NCBI GenBank assembly: GCA_036393335.1 | Contig: DASWHD010000021.1 | Coordinates: forward strand, 1 to 21,238 | Source of the DNA: DASWHD01 sp036393335 | GTDB taxonomy: Bacteria; CG2-30-53-67; CG2-30-70-394 | Direction of reading: 5' to 3' | Length of the DNA: 21,238 bases | Shown here: positions 13,632-21,208 of the stretch, in pieces | How the letters are laid out: every line of letters starts with the position of its first letter | Numbering within the stretch: the first letter of the stretch is position 1 | Notes under the pieces: model-generated | Seen by the model: the letters and a program-made list of their open reading frames with translations, nothing else | Told to the model about the DNA's origin: nothing | Databases searched by the model: none | Made by a program: the position numbers and the translations under genes

Positions 13632-14705
13632 TCACCTGACAGCCATCTCTCGGCGTGGCCGGCGTGTCTGGTGGAGCAAGTGCTCCGCCGCCTCGGCCAC
13701 CGCTCCGACCCCGATCGCCGCCATGCAGATGAACTCGCCCGTCGGGCAGCCCTTGCCCCAACACGGCGAGCACCCCACCGGCGACTGGAGGACGCGGTGC
13801 CGGTCGCCGCGCGGGCCGTTGCGGGTGGAGGGGTTCGGGCCGTAGAGGGTCACCGTCGGCGTGCCCACGGCCCACGCCATGTGCGCGGGCCCGGTGTCTC
13901 CCCCGATGGCCAGGTCGCACGTGGCCAGCAGCGCGGCGAGCTCCGCGAGGGTGCCGTTGCCCGGCACCATGGCGGCCGGCCCGAGGGCCGCGGCGATCTC
14001 CTCGGCCCGTTGCCGATCGCCGGCATCGCCCCAGGGCAGGACGATCTGGGCGCCGGCCCGTTCCGCGAGGGACCGGCCGAGGGCCGCGAAACTCGCCGCC
14101 GACCACTGCTTGGTCCACCAGCTCGCGCCGTGGATGAAGGCGACCCGCGGGCCGGGATGGGTCCCGAGGCGCGCCGCCGCCGTGGCGATGGCGGCCGGTG
14201 CCACCTCCAGCACCGGGCCCGCCGGCGCCTGCCACTCCGTCCCGAGGGCGTGGGCGACCACCTCGCCGGCCTGGTCGACCACGTGGTGGCCACGCACCTC
14301 GGCCTGCTCCTCGATGAGCCAGGTGTTCTGGGGCTCGCGGCACAGGTGGCGCGGCAGCCCCACCTTACGCGCGCCGCGGGTGAGCCCCGCCACCCCCCCG
14401 CTCTTGATGTTGCCCTGGAGGTCCAGCACGAGGTCAAAGCCGGGGCTGCGCAGGCGGCGACGCACGGCCCGCACCGCCGCCGCCACGGCACTCACGCGGC
14501 CGCGGCGCAGCCACGCCCGCCACGCGTAAGTATCGATGGGGATCACCTCGTCGATCACCGCCTGCCCCTCCAGCACCCCCGCCACCCGTTGCTCCACCAC
14601 CCAGGTCACATGGGCATGGGGTCGCTGCCGCCGCAGAAAACGCACCGCAGGCAGGGCGTGCACCACGTCGCCGAGGGCCGAGACCTTGACGATCAGGACG
14701 CGCAT
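13632..14705 (-). CDS. waaC: Lipopolysaccharide heptosyltransferase I (WaaC)
   Basis: WaaC transfers the first L-glycero-D-manno-heptose from ADP-heptose to Kdo on lipid A, at the cytoplasmic face of the inner membrane. The 357-aa product is a GT9 glycosyltransferase. It starts MRVLIVKVSALGDVVHALPA, the standard WaaC N-terminus, followed by DLVLDLQGNIKSG, then VAFIHGASWWTKQW with the conserved Lys, and the donor site GGDTGPAHMAWAVGTPTVTL followed by YGPN. The length is normal. Only five bases separate the ATG from a ten-copy heptamer array, and no Shine-Dalgarno sequence is visible, so translation probably depends on coupling to waaF or on the repeat region. It is followed by a terminator. 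Confidence 0.95.
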   Translation of the reverse strand: MRVLIVKVSALGDVVHALPAVRFLRRQRPHAHVTWVVEQRVAGVLEGQAVIDEVIPIDTYAWRAWLRRGRVSAVAAAVRAVRRRLRSPGFDLVLDLQGNIKSGGVAGLTRGARKVGLPRHLCREPQNTWLIEEQAEVRGHHVVDQAGEVVAHALGTEWQAPAGPVLEVAPAAIATAAARLGTHPGPRVAFIHGASWWTKQWSAASFAALGRSLAERAGAQIVLPWGDAGDRQRAEEIAAALGPAAMVPGNGTLAELAALLATCDLAIGGDTGPAHMAWAVGTPTVTLYGPNPSTRNGPRGDRHRVLQSPVGCSPCWGKGCPTGEFICMAAIGVGAVAEAAEHLLHQTRRPRREMAVR

Positions 14706-14710
14706 GGGGG

Positions 14711-14780
14711 GTAGGAGGTAGGAGGTAGGAGGTAGGAGGTAGGAGGTAGGAGGTAGGAGGTAGGAGGTAGGAGGTAGGAG
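14711..14780. repeat. Ten exact tandem copies of GTAGGAG
   Basis: Seventy bases consist of exactly ten perfect copies of a 7-bp unit, followed by CTGG. The array fills most of the waaF-waaC gap and ends five bases before the waaC start codon. In the mRNA it reads (CTCCTAC)10. Perfect repeats of this length are prone to slippage during replication. The unit equals the GTAGGAG head of the REP-like elements seen elsewhere in the window. Confidence 0.97.
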
Positions 14781-14822
14781 CTGGTTAACAAATGAGAACG
14801 TCGAAGGAGCCGCCCCCTACCC

Positions 14823-15887
14823 CTATCTCCTGACCCCTACCTCCTGCAACAGCTCCTCCGCCTCCGCGATTACCCACTCGGGAGTGACCCGGCTCATGCA
14901 CCGGTGGTCGATGGGACAGATCCGGTGCCGGCACGGGGCGCACTCTACGTTCGCGGAGAGCTGGCGTACACACGGGTAGTCGGTGGCGGCGTACGCGATG
15001 GGCGTGGGACCGAAGAGGGTGACCACCGGCCGCCCGAAGGCAATGGCGTACTGGATCGGGCCGGAGTCGTTGCCGATGAACAGGTCGCAGCGGGCGATGA
15101 GCCCCTTCAGGTTGCGCAGGGTCACGCCGGCGCCGATCACCGTCAGGGGTGTCGTCTGCATCAGCGCGGCGATCCGGGTGACGATCGCTTCCTCCTCCGG
15201 GCTGGAAAAGAGGACCACCCGTGCGCCGCGCTCGCGGATGAAGTGGTCGGCCGTGCGGGCGTAGTAGTCGGCGGGCCAGCACTTCACCGCGCCGTAGGCC
15301 GCACCGGGGTTCATCCCGACCACCAGGTCATCCGGAGCGACCCCGCGCCCGCCGTAGAACTGCTCGGCGAAGGTGCGGTCCGCGTTCCCGAGAAACAGCT
15401 CGACCCCCGTGTCGCCGGCGGGCAGCCCGGTGGACCGCGCCACGTTCAGGTAGTACTCCTTGATCGGCATGACCGCGTCGCCGTTGGCCGCCGGTGGTAC
15501 GGGTAGCGGGTCGGTAAGCAGCCAGCCACGGGCGTCACGGTCGTAGCCGATGCGCCGCCGCACCCCGCCGAGTCGCAAGAGGGCGGCGGAGGAGAAGGAG
15601 TTGGTGAGCAGATAGCCGGTGTCGAAGCGACGGGCACGCACGGCGGCGGCGGCCTGCCAGAAGGTCGCCGGCCGCCGCAGGGCCCGGCGCGGCGGCAGGG
15701 GCAGGCAGTCGTCGAACCACGGGCTATCCGCCAGGATGCCGAGGTTCGCTGCCGGCGCCTGGAGACAGATGTGGGCCTCCGGCCGCGCCCCACGCAGGGC
15801 GCGGTAAAACGGCGTCGCGAGGCAGGTGTCCCCCACCCCGTTGGGCGCCCTGACCACGATGCGCTCCCGATCCGTCACCCCTGCCAT
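14823..15887 (-). CDS. waaF: Lipopolysaccharide heptosyltransferase II (WaaF)
   Basis: WaaF adds the second inner-core heptose. The 354-aa product is a GT9 family enzyme with the typical start RIVVRAPNGVGDTCLATPFY. It continues with GYLLTNSFSSAALLRLGGV, an acceptor-side motif MNPGAAYGAVKCWPADYYA with the conserved Lys, the donor-binding region RCDLFIGNDSGPIQYAIAFG followed by PVVTLFGPT, and a Cys/His-rich ending (CAPCRHRICPIDHRCM) common in this group. The His usually found in the SGxxH motif is Gln here (SGPIQ). ATG 15887 is chosen because the conserved N-terminus begins there and GCGGGGGA precedes it. The TAG stop at 14825-14823 sits in a GTAGG-rich stretch complementary to the downstream heptamer array. 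Confidence 0.9.
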   Translation of the reverse strand: MAGVTDRERIVVRAPNGVGDTCLATPFYRALRGARPEAHICLQAPAANLGILADSPWFDDCLPLPPRRALRRPATFWQAAAAVRARRFDTGYLLTNSFSSAALLRLGGVRRRIGYDRDARGWLLTDPLPVPPAANGDAVMPIKEYYLNVARSTGLPAGDTGVELFLGNADRTFAEQFYGGRGVAPDDLVVGMNPGAAYGAVKCWPADYYARTADHFIRERGARVVLFSSPEEEAIVTRIAALMQTTPLTVIGAGVTLRNLKGLIARCDLFIGNDSGPIQYAIAFGRPVVTLFGPTPIAYAATDYPCVRQLSANVECAPCRHRICPIDHRCMSRVTPEWVIAEAEELLQEVGVRR

Positions 15888-16041
15888 TCCCCCGCTGTTC
15901 TCGCCGCCCGGCCACAAGAGGGCCCTAGAGTGAATTCCCGCCGGCACGGTAAGCCAGCCCCGTTGCGCCAGCGACCACTGGTGTGCCGCTCCGCACCGGC
16001 ACACGCCCTGATATGGAGGGGGACGCCACGCACCCCCCTGC

Positions 16042-16126
16042 GCCACCCGGCACAGGTCCGGGTGGCTTCACCCCCGGTAGATAGCGGGCTCGCGCCCGCC
16101 ATCAGATCCGGGAGCGTCCCGCTCCC
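16042..16126. repeat. Cluster of three hairpins between gmhB and waaF
   Basis: Three perfect hairpins stand in a row: GCCACCCGG/CCGGGTGGC (16042-16050 with 16058-16066), GCGGGC/GCCCGC (16084-16089 with 16094-16099) and GGGAGCG/CGCTCCC (16110-16116 with 16120-16126). The last has a GTAG head on the minus strand and starts only six bases beyond the gmhB stop codon. None is followed by a T-run. They are probably dispersed palindromes that also affect mRNA ends. Confidence 0.75.
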
Positions 16127-16132
16127 TACGGT

Positions 16133-16699
16133 CTACGGGAGATTATCTACGACACCGAGCCGCTCCAGCACCCACGCCAGGGCGGTGGCCAGGTCGGCGA
16201 ACACCCGGTCTGCAGCCGCACCCTTCGCCTCCGCCTCCTGGCCGTAGCCGGTGCGCACCAGCAGGGCGGTGGCACCGATCGCGCGACCGAGTGCCACGTC
16301 GGCCTGTTTGTCGCCGATCACGAAGCTGCGGCCCAGGTCGAGCCCCAGGTCGCCTGCCGCCTGCTCCGCTAGCCCCGGCGCCGGCTTGCGGCAACGACAG
16401 CCATCCCCCGGCGCGTGGGGGCAATGATACAAGCCGTCAAGCCGCGCGCCCGCGGCGGCGAGGAGAGCCACCAGGCGGGCGTTGACCGCGGCGAGGTCGG
16501 CCTCCGTGAAGTAGCCGCGGCCGATCCCGGACTGGTTGGAGACCACGACCACCGGCACCGCCGCGCGGTTCGCCGCCGCGATCGCCTGCGCCGCGCCGGG
16601 GAGGAGCCGCACCCCCGCCGGGTCGGAGAGATAATCCCGATCCTCGATCAACGTACCGTCGCGATCGAGCAAGATCCCGGCCCGCAGATCTCTCTTCAT
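16133..16699 (-). CDS. gmhB: D-glycero-D-manno-heptose 1,7-bisphosphate phosphatase (GmhB)
   Basis: GmhB removes the 7-phosphate from heptose 1,7-bisphosphate in the ADP-heptose pathway that feeds WaaC and WaaF. The 188-aa HAD-family product has motif I as Asp12-x-Asp14 (GILLDRDGTLIEDRDY), motif II Ser in VVVSNQSGIGRGYF, the zinc-binding cluster YHCPHAPGDGCRCRKPAPG, and motif III/IV in SFVIGDKQADVALG. The length is normal. The ATG at 16699 matches family starts; the frame is open to 16777, but that region looks like intergenic repeat. No clear Shine-Dalgarno sequence is seen. The TAG stop lies against a palindromic element. Confidence 0.94.
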   Translation of the reverse strand: MKRDLRAGILLDRDGTLIEDRDYLSDPAGVRLLPGAAQAIAAANRAAVPVVVVSNQSGIGRGYFTEADLAAVNARLVALLAAAGARLDGLYHCPHAPGDGCRCRKPAPGLAEQAAGDLGLDLGRSFVIGDKQADVALGRAIGATALLVRTGYGQEAEAKGAAADRVFADLATALAWVLERLGVVDNLP

Positions 16700-17111
16700 G
16701 GGCGGAACCACAGACGCACACCGATGGACGCCGAGGCGGATTTTATGAGGGATGGGTTGCCATTTTCTTTCATCCACAGATTACGCAGATTGGCACAGAT
16801 ACAGTGGTGACTAGCCCGCATTTCTCACCAGGGATCGTGGCGAGACCGTGCCAACGCGCGGAGATCCTGGCTGGCCCGCGGTAGGAGCCGAATCCCTTCG
16901 GCGACCCAGGCCCGAAGGGCCTGTTGCGCGGATCGCCGGTGCAACCGGCTCCTACCCCTGGCGCGGACTCGGACGAGGACCCGGCCAGGAGATGCGGGGG
17001 GTTGCGCGGGCGCAGCAGAGTCGTGGTGAGAAATGCGGGCTAGTGTCGATGTGTCGTCGCTAGACAAAGCTATCTGCGTGCATCTGTGTAATCTGCGGAT
17101 CACAAAAGGGC
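16700..17111. other. gmhB-lpxK gap occupied by a nested inverted-repeat element
   Basis: These are 412 bases with no supportable gene. Nearly all of it belongs to the inverted-repeat structure at 16773-17100. The remainder (about 16705-16770) contains another CACAGACGCACACCGATGGA-type stretch, a sequence style found between genes in many proteobacterial genomes. Confidence 0.7.
16773..17100. mobile_element. MITE-like nested inverted-repeat element
   Basis: A perfect 20-bp inverted repeat (CTAGCCCGCATTTCTCACCA at 16811-16830; its complement at 17024-17043) encloses 193 bases, 233 bp in all. Inside lies a GTAGGAGCCG/CGGCTCCTAC palindrome (about 16881-16958) related to the 115-bp repeat upstream of fliM. 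Outside is a second, imperfect inverted pair of CACAGATTACGCAGATT type (about 16773-16800 with 17072-17100). There is no open frame for a transposase, so the element would be non-autonomous. I see no clear target-site duplication. Confidence 0.7.
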
Positions 17112-18215
17112 TCAGCTAAGTCCGTCCCCGATCACCCGGCGGAGGTGGTCCAGGAGGAGGTCCTCCCCCTGGTCGATGACCAGCTCCATGCGCAGGACGT
17201 AGATCGGCAAGGGGCTCCAGGTCGGGTCGATCTTCACCGCATCCTTCTCGGTGCACACCAGGCACTCGGCGCACACCGCCTTCGCCTCCTCCTCCATGGC
17301 GAGGAAGTCGCCGGCGGTGAACTCGTGGTGGTCCGGGAAGACGAACCAGCCGGCGAGGCGCACCCGCTCGCGCTCCAGCAGGCGGCGAAACGAGTCCGGC
17401 CGGGCGATGCCGGAGAAGCCCAGGGTCCGGGTCTCCCCCAGGCCGGCGAGGGGCAGGGTGTCGGGATCGGCGAGGCGCAGCAGGTCGCGCGGCGCGTGGC
17501 GGGTGACCACCACCGGCAGGCTCGGGGCGACGCGGTGGAGCGCGTCGGCGGCCAGCTCGACGTGGCGCGGGGTGTCGGCGCGGGTGAGGACGGCGAGGTC
17601 GGCGCGGCGCAGGGCGCGGGGTGACTCGCGCAGGATCCCCCCCGGCAGGACCGCGCCGTTGCCGAACGGCCGGGCCGCATCGAGGAGGCAGAGATCGAGG
17701 TCGCGCGCCACCGTGAGATGCTGAAAGCCGTCGTCCATGAGGACCGTGTCGCAGCCGAAGCCCTGCACCGCGTGGTCGATGAGGCGGCACCGATCGCGGC
17801 CGGTGAGCACCGCCACGCCCGGCAGCCGCGCCCCCACGAGACACGCCTCGTCCGCCGCGGCCGGCGGTCGCAGGCGCAGCCCATCGAGGTCGGCGACCAC
17901 CGTCACCGGTGCCGCCGCCGCCTGGCGATAGCCGCGGCTCACCACCGCCACGCGCCGCCCGGCCTTTTGCAACCGCTCCGCGAGCCACAGGACCATCGGC
18001 GTCTTGCCCGTGCCGCCGCTGACGATGTTCCCCACCGAGATCACCGGGCACGCCGCCCGGTAGGTCTTCACCAGGCCGTGGCGGTAGGCCTGCACCCGCG
18101 TCGCCTGGCCGAGGCCGTAGAACACGCCAGCCGACCGCAGCAGGGCCAGGGGCAGGTGCGCCCAGGGGGGCGGCACCGCCCGCCCCGCCAGGACGTCGAT
18201 GGCCCGGGCGTTCAC
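17112..18215 (-). CDS. lpxK: Tetraacyldisaccharide 4'-kinase (LpxK)
   Basis: LpxK phosphorylates the 4' position of the tetraacyldisaccharide to make lipid IVA, using ATP at the inner membrane. The 367-aa product has an N-terminal membrane-associated helix (LPLALLRSAGVFYGLG), the Walker A motif in SVGNIVSGGTGKTP (residues about 60-73), the following RVAVVSRGY, the Walker B-like VLMDDGFQHLTVARDLDLCL, and GGILRESPRALRRAD. It ends with the domain containing FPDHHEFTAGD and CTEKDAVKI. I start it at a GTG (18215) that overlaps the waaA stop as GTGA; the residues from VNARAIDVLAG onward fit family N-termini. Length is normal. A longer ATG frame to 18785 would run through waaA and is rejected. Confidence 0.95.
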   Translation of the reverse strand: MNARAIDVLAGRAVPPPWAHLPLALLRSAGVFYGLGQATRVQAYRHGLVKTYRAACPVISVGNIVSGGTGKTPMVLWLAERLQKAGRRVAVVSRGYRQAAAAPVTVVADLDGLRLRPPAAADEACLVGARLPGVAVLTGRDRCRLIDHAVQGFGCDTVLMDDGFQHLTVARDLDLCLLDAARPFGNGAVLPGGILRESPRALRRADLAVLTRADTPRHVELAADALHRVAPSLPVVVTRHAPRDLLRLADPDTLPLAGLGETRTLGFSGIARPDSFRRLLERERVRLAGWFVFPDHHEFTAGDFLAMEEEAKAVCAECLVCTEKDAVKIDPTWSPLPIYVLRMELVIDQGEDLLLDHLRRVIGDGLS

Positions 18216-19504
18216 ACCGGCCCTCCGCCGGCCGCCTGGCGGATCGCCGCCACCGTCCGCGCCAGGGCGCCGCCGTTGGCCGCCACCACCGCCTTGGCCG
18301 CCGCGCCGATTGCCTGGCGCCGGCGAGGATCCTGGAGGAGCGCCAGGGTCTCGCGATACAGCGCCTTGCCGTCTGCCACCCGTACCCCACCCCCCGCCTC
18401 CAGCAACTGGGTGGTGATGTCTTGGAAGTTGAAGGTGTGGGGGCCAAAGACCACCGGCACGCCCCATGCCGCCGGCTCCAGCAGGTTGTGACCGCCGGTC
18501 GCCACCAGGGAGCCGCCGACGAAGGCGACGTGAGCCCGCCCGAAGAGGCGCATCAGCCAGCCGACCTCGTCGACCAGGAGCACCGGCGCCTGCCACGCGC
18601 CGGCCGCCCGGGAGAAGCGCAGCCACGGAAGACCGCGGGCACGGAGCAGCTCCTCCACCGCGGCGACCCGTTCCGGGTGGCGTGGCACCAGGATGAGACA
18701 CAACCCCGGCACCGCCTCCCGCAACCGCTGGAAGGCGTCGAGGCAGATCGCCTCCTCCCCCTCGTGGGTGGAGGCCGCGATCCACACCGGCGCGTCATCC
18801 GCCGGCCCGAGCCGCTCCTCCAGCGCGGCCAGGGCCTTCGGGCTCGGCGGCTGGGCCGCCGCGTCGTACTTCAGGTTGCCGGTCACCACCACCCGCGCCG
18901 GATCGGCACCGATCGCCCGCACCCGCTCGCCGTCCCCCTCGGACTGCATGGCGAAGAGACCCACCGGCCGCAGGTAACGTTCCATCAGCCGGCGGACCCG
19001 GTGGTAGCCACGATACGACGACGGCGACAGGCGGCCGTTGGCCAGGCAGAGCGGGACGCGATGGCGGCCCAGCTCGCGGAAGAAGTTGGGCCAGATCTCG
19101 GTCTCCATCACCACCACGAAGCGCGGCCGCACCGCCGTGACCACGCGGCGCACCATCCACGGCAGGTCGAAGGGAAAGTAGATGACGTGGTCGGCGCAGG
19201 TGACCCGCTCCCGGGCCACCTTCTGGCCGGTGGCGGTGACCGTGGAGAAGATCACCCGCAGCTCCGGATACGCCTGGTGCAGGGCCTCCACCAGCCCCAG
19301 GGCCGCCATGGTCTCCCCCACCGAGACCGCGTGCAGCCAGAAGCACGGATGATCACGGAGATCCGCGATCACCTCGTCGGGGAGATGACCCAGCCGCTGG
19401 CGCAGCCCCTCCTTGTACTTGGGGGTGGTGTAGTAGCGCCACACCCACACGGGCAGGGTGAGGGCGATCACCACCACGCTCAGGAGGTTGTACAAGAGGT
19501 ACAT
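18212..19504 (-). CDS. waaA: 3-deoxy-D-manno-octulosonic acid transferase (WaaA/KdtA)
   Basis: WaaA attaches Kdo from CMP-Kdo to lipid IVA, providing the acceptor for WaaC. The 430-aa GT30 protein has an N-terminal membrane anchor (YNLLSVVVIALTLPVWVW), the catalytic Glu64 in WLHAVSVGETMAA, then FSTVTATGQKVARERV, VVVMETEIWPNFFRELG and ANGRLSPSSYRGY. The C-terminal Rossmann half has VWIAASTHEGEEAI, LVPRHPERV and VAFVGGSLVATGGHNLLEPA. The start at 19504 is where the conserved membrane anchor begins; the open frame continues to 19759 through a palindromic repeat and is not supported. The 3' end overlaps lpxK as GTGA, so the two are translationally coupled. Confidence 0.96.
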   Translation of the reverse strand: MYLLYNLLSVVVIALTLPVWVWRYYTTPKYKEGLRQRLGHLPDEVIADLRDHPCFWLHAVSVGETMAALGLVEALHQAYPELRVIFSTVTATGQKVARERVTCADHVIYFPFDLPWMVRRVVTAVRPRFVVVMETEIWPNFFRELGRHRVPLCLANGRLSPSSYRGYHRVRRLMERYLRPVGLFAMQSEGDGERVRAIGADPARVVVTGNLKYDAAAQPPSPKALAALEERLGPADDAPVWIAASTHEGEEAICLDAFQRLREAVPGLCLILVPRHPERVAAVEELLRARGLPWLRFSRAAGAWQAPVLLVDEVGWLMRLFGRAHVAFVGGSLVATGGHNLLEPAAWGVPVVFGPHTFNFQDITTQLLEAGGGVRVADGKALYRETLALLQDPRRRQAIGAAAKAVVAANGGALARTVAAIRQAAGGGPV

Positions 19505-19682
19505 CGCCGTCGTGCTCTCCCCGGACGGGCGGACCCCACCCTCACGGGGCCGCGCGCCTCTCCCCACAACAAGTAAGGACGAGACAGTGGCACAGTCCAC
19601 CGAGGGAGCAAACCCGGCCGACACACGGCGGAGCCGGCCCTTCACTCGCCACACGATGGTCGCATCACCTGAGATTGATTCA

Positions 19683-19751
19683 CGCGGGAAACCAGGAATC
19701 CAGGAAGCCCCTTCGTAGCGTTGGTTTCTCCTGGATTCCTGGTTTCCCGCG
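19683..19751. repeat. Perfect 23-bp inverted repeat
   Basis: The arms at 19683-19705 and 19729-19751 are perfect complements over 23 bases (outer end CGCGGGAAACCAGG, inner end ATCCAGGA), with a 23-base loop. No T-run follows on either strand, so it is more likely a dispersed repeat than an intrinsic terminator. Confidence 0.85.
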
Positions 19752-19809
19752 TTCTCCAAACCGCTCGCAGTAGCGGCGGTTGAGCGGCCGAGCAGGTTCC
19801 CGCGTTGCC

Positions 19810-19849
19810 CCCGTTCCTGCCTTCCTTAGCCCGTTCCTGCCTTCCTTAG
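19810..19849. repeat. 20-bp direct tandem duplication
   Basis: Two exact adjacent copies of CCCGTTCCTGCCTTCCTTAG lie at 19810-19829 and 19830-19849. They stand about 45 bases beyond the end of the DUF374 gene. Confidence 0.9.
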
Positions 19850-19891
19850 ATGGACAGTCCGAGCGCAGGTCGCTGCGGTGAAGATGGCGCC

Positions 19892-20578
19892 CTATGCCAT
19901 GCCCGGCGTATCGACCGGGATGCCGCAGGCGCGGTCTGCCGCGGCGGTCAGCTCGCGGAGGATATCCTGCAGCCGCTGGCGCTCGGTCTCGAAGGCGTCG
20001 CGCTCTGGGGAGACGGTGATCGGCGCGCCGATGGAGAGGCGCACCCTGGCGAAGGGCAGGGGCACGAGGAAACGGTCCCAGGAGGCGAAGCGGTGGACGC
20101 GGGTAGCGGAGAGGGTGACCGGCAGGATCGGCCGGCCGGTCTTCTGGGCGAGAACGATCAGGCCGGGCTGCACCTCGTAGAGCGGCCCCTTGGGGCCATC
20201 CGGTGTCAGGCCGCCGTGGCCCGTCGCCTCCCGCAGCAGATTGACCATCTCCGCCAGGGCGCGGGCGCCGCCGCGGGTGGACGAGCCGCGGACTGCATCG
20301 ATCCCGTACCAACGGGCCACCGCCGTGATGTACGCCCCGTCCTTGGACTGGGAGATGAGCATGGTGAGGGGGATCCGCGACAGGTAGTAGCCGATGTACA
20401 GCAGGCGGTTGTGCCAGAAGGCGAAGATCCCCCGCTGACCGGCCCGCTCCAGCGCCGCGACGTGCTCCCACCCCGCCACCTCCCAGCGCAGGGTGAGCCC
20501 GACCAGCTTGATCATCGCCGAGCCGACCGCCGCGACGGTGGCGATGAACCAGGGACGCTCGGCGAGGGGCGGCGACAT
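19892..20578 (-). CDS. DUF374 lysophospholipid acyltransferase-family protein
   Basis: This is a 228-aa member of the DUF374 branch of the LPLAT superfamily, which often accompanies waaA and lpxK and may acylate a lipid A or phospholipid substrate. The family features are visible: GIFAFWHNRLLYIGYYLSR near residues 51-69 (His56 in the catalytic position), MLISQSKDGAYITAVARWYG, RGSSTRGGARALAEMV, and LTPDGPKGPLYEVQPGLIVL followed by AQKTGRPILPV. An N-terminal hydrophobic helix (residues about 11-30) suggests membrane association. No clear Shine-Dalgarno sequence precedes ATG 20578; an alternative start is Met22. The exact substrate is unknown. Confidence 0.9.
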   Translation of the reverse strand: MSPPLAERPWFIATVAAVGSAMIKLVGLTLRWEVAGWEHVAALERAGQRGIFAFWHNRLLYIGYYLSRIPLTMLISQSKDGAYITAVARWYGIDAVRGSSTRGGARALAEMVNLLREATGHGGLTPDGPKGPLYEVQPGLIVLAQKTGRPILPVTLSATRVHRFASWDRFLVPLPFARVRLSIGAPITVSPERDAFETERQRLQDILRELTAAADRACGIPVDTPGMA

Positions 20579-20672
20579 GGGTGGGGTCGGTGGTGGCAGC
20601 AGGCGGTCACGCCACCGACCATAGTGGCACAGCGCCGCCCCGCATTGCGCACCGCAAACGCGGCCGCGGGAA

Positions 20673-20870
20673 TCAGAACCGCGAGCGGGTCAGGACCACG
20701 TCGGCCTGCGACCACGCCCGGGCAAACTGGCGCTCCACCTCTGTGGCCTCAGCGACCTTGCCCGCCGCCTGGAGCGCCCGGGCAAGGCCGAAGAGCGACC
20801 AGCCATTCGCCGGGTAGGTCCGCAGCTCGGCGCGGAACATGGCCGTTACCGCACCGAGCCCCTCGGGATG
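20673..20870 (-). pseudogene. C-terminal remnant of a TPR-type protein
   Basis: About 60 residues on the minus strand (MFRAELRTYPANGWSLFGLA, then RALQAAGKVAEATEVERQFA, then RAWSQADVVLTRSRF) look like the last tetratricopeptide unit and C-terminal end of a longer soluble or periplasmic protein. Typical family members are several hundred residues. Upstream the frame remains open to 21143, but residues there are unlike any repeat protein and coincide with intergenic repeat sequence (about 20910-20985), so the rest of the gene has been lost. A short product could start at Met 20840. It is probably non-functional. Confidence 0.65.
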
Positions 20871-21041
20871 GTGGCGCCATTCAGCCTGTGAAGACCGACC
20901 CCTTCGCCCGTTTTTAACCGCCCAGCGCAAAGACGCCAAGTGCGCGGAACCACGCCTTCGCGCCTTCGTGAGAGATCCCGCCTGCAGGGCCGCGCGAACG
21001 GTTGCCCGAGGTAATCCCATCCACTTGCAAGTTTGCAGCCC

Positions 21042-21075
21042 TGACCCGGTCACTGACCCGGTCATGACCCGGTCA
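21042..21075. repeat. Three tandem TGACCCGGTCA palindromes
   Basis: Exact copies at 21042-21052, 21054-21064 and 21065-21075 are each an 11-bp palindrome with a central base. Closely spaced identical dyads can serve as operator sites, but the flanking gene is a remnant, so a regulatory role is uncertain. Confidence 0.8.
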
Positions 21076-21208
21076 CAGGCGGCGAGGAGGAATGAGGCCG
21101 GGATGAGCAGAGACGCTCGGCGCCCCGTCCCCCCTCCCTCCATGGCCTTCGACCCGGAGGCTCGGACCCGAAGGGGAGAGGGACGCCTGCCTGCCGTAGG
21201 GCGGATGC

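Larger units (their letters stand above)
19505..19891. other. Non-coding gap between the DUF374 gene and waaA
   Basis: These are 387 bases without a recognisable gene. They contain a large hairpin (19683-19751) and a 20-bp tandem duplication (19810-19849). I see no confident promoter for waaA. Confidence 0.65.

Noticed and set aside
18215..18785. N-terminal extension of lpxK to an ATG at 18785
   Set aside because: It would lie wholly inside waaA in another frame and has no conservation; the GTG overlapping the waaA stop as GTGA fits the family length.
19683..19751. Rho-independent terminator after the DUF374 gene
   Set aside because: The stem is strong, but the loop is 23 bases and no T-run follows on either strand; it is better described as a dispersed inverted repeat.
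21019..21034. Second sigma-54-like site (GG-N10-GC) on the minus strand
   Set aside because: The spacing fits, but the -24 half is GGGCT rather than TGGCA, and it would drive only a gene remnant.
20841..21143. Lipoprotein-like start (LLIPASFLLAAC) for the TPR remnant
   Set aside because: The signal-like string is followed by sequence unlike any TPR protein and lies in repeat-rich DNA; I treat it as chance.
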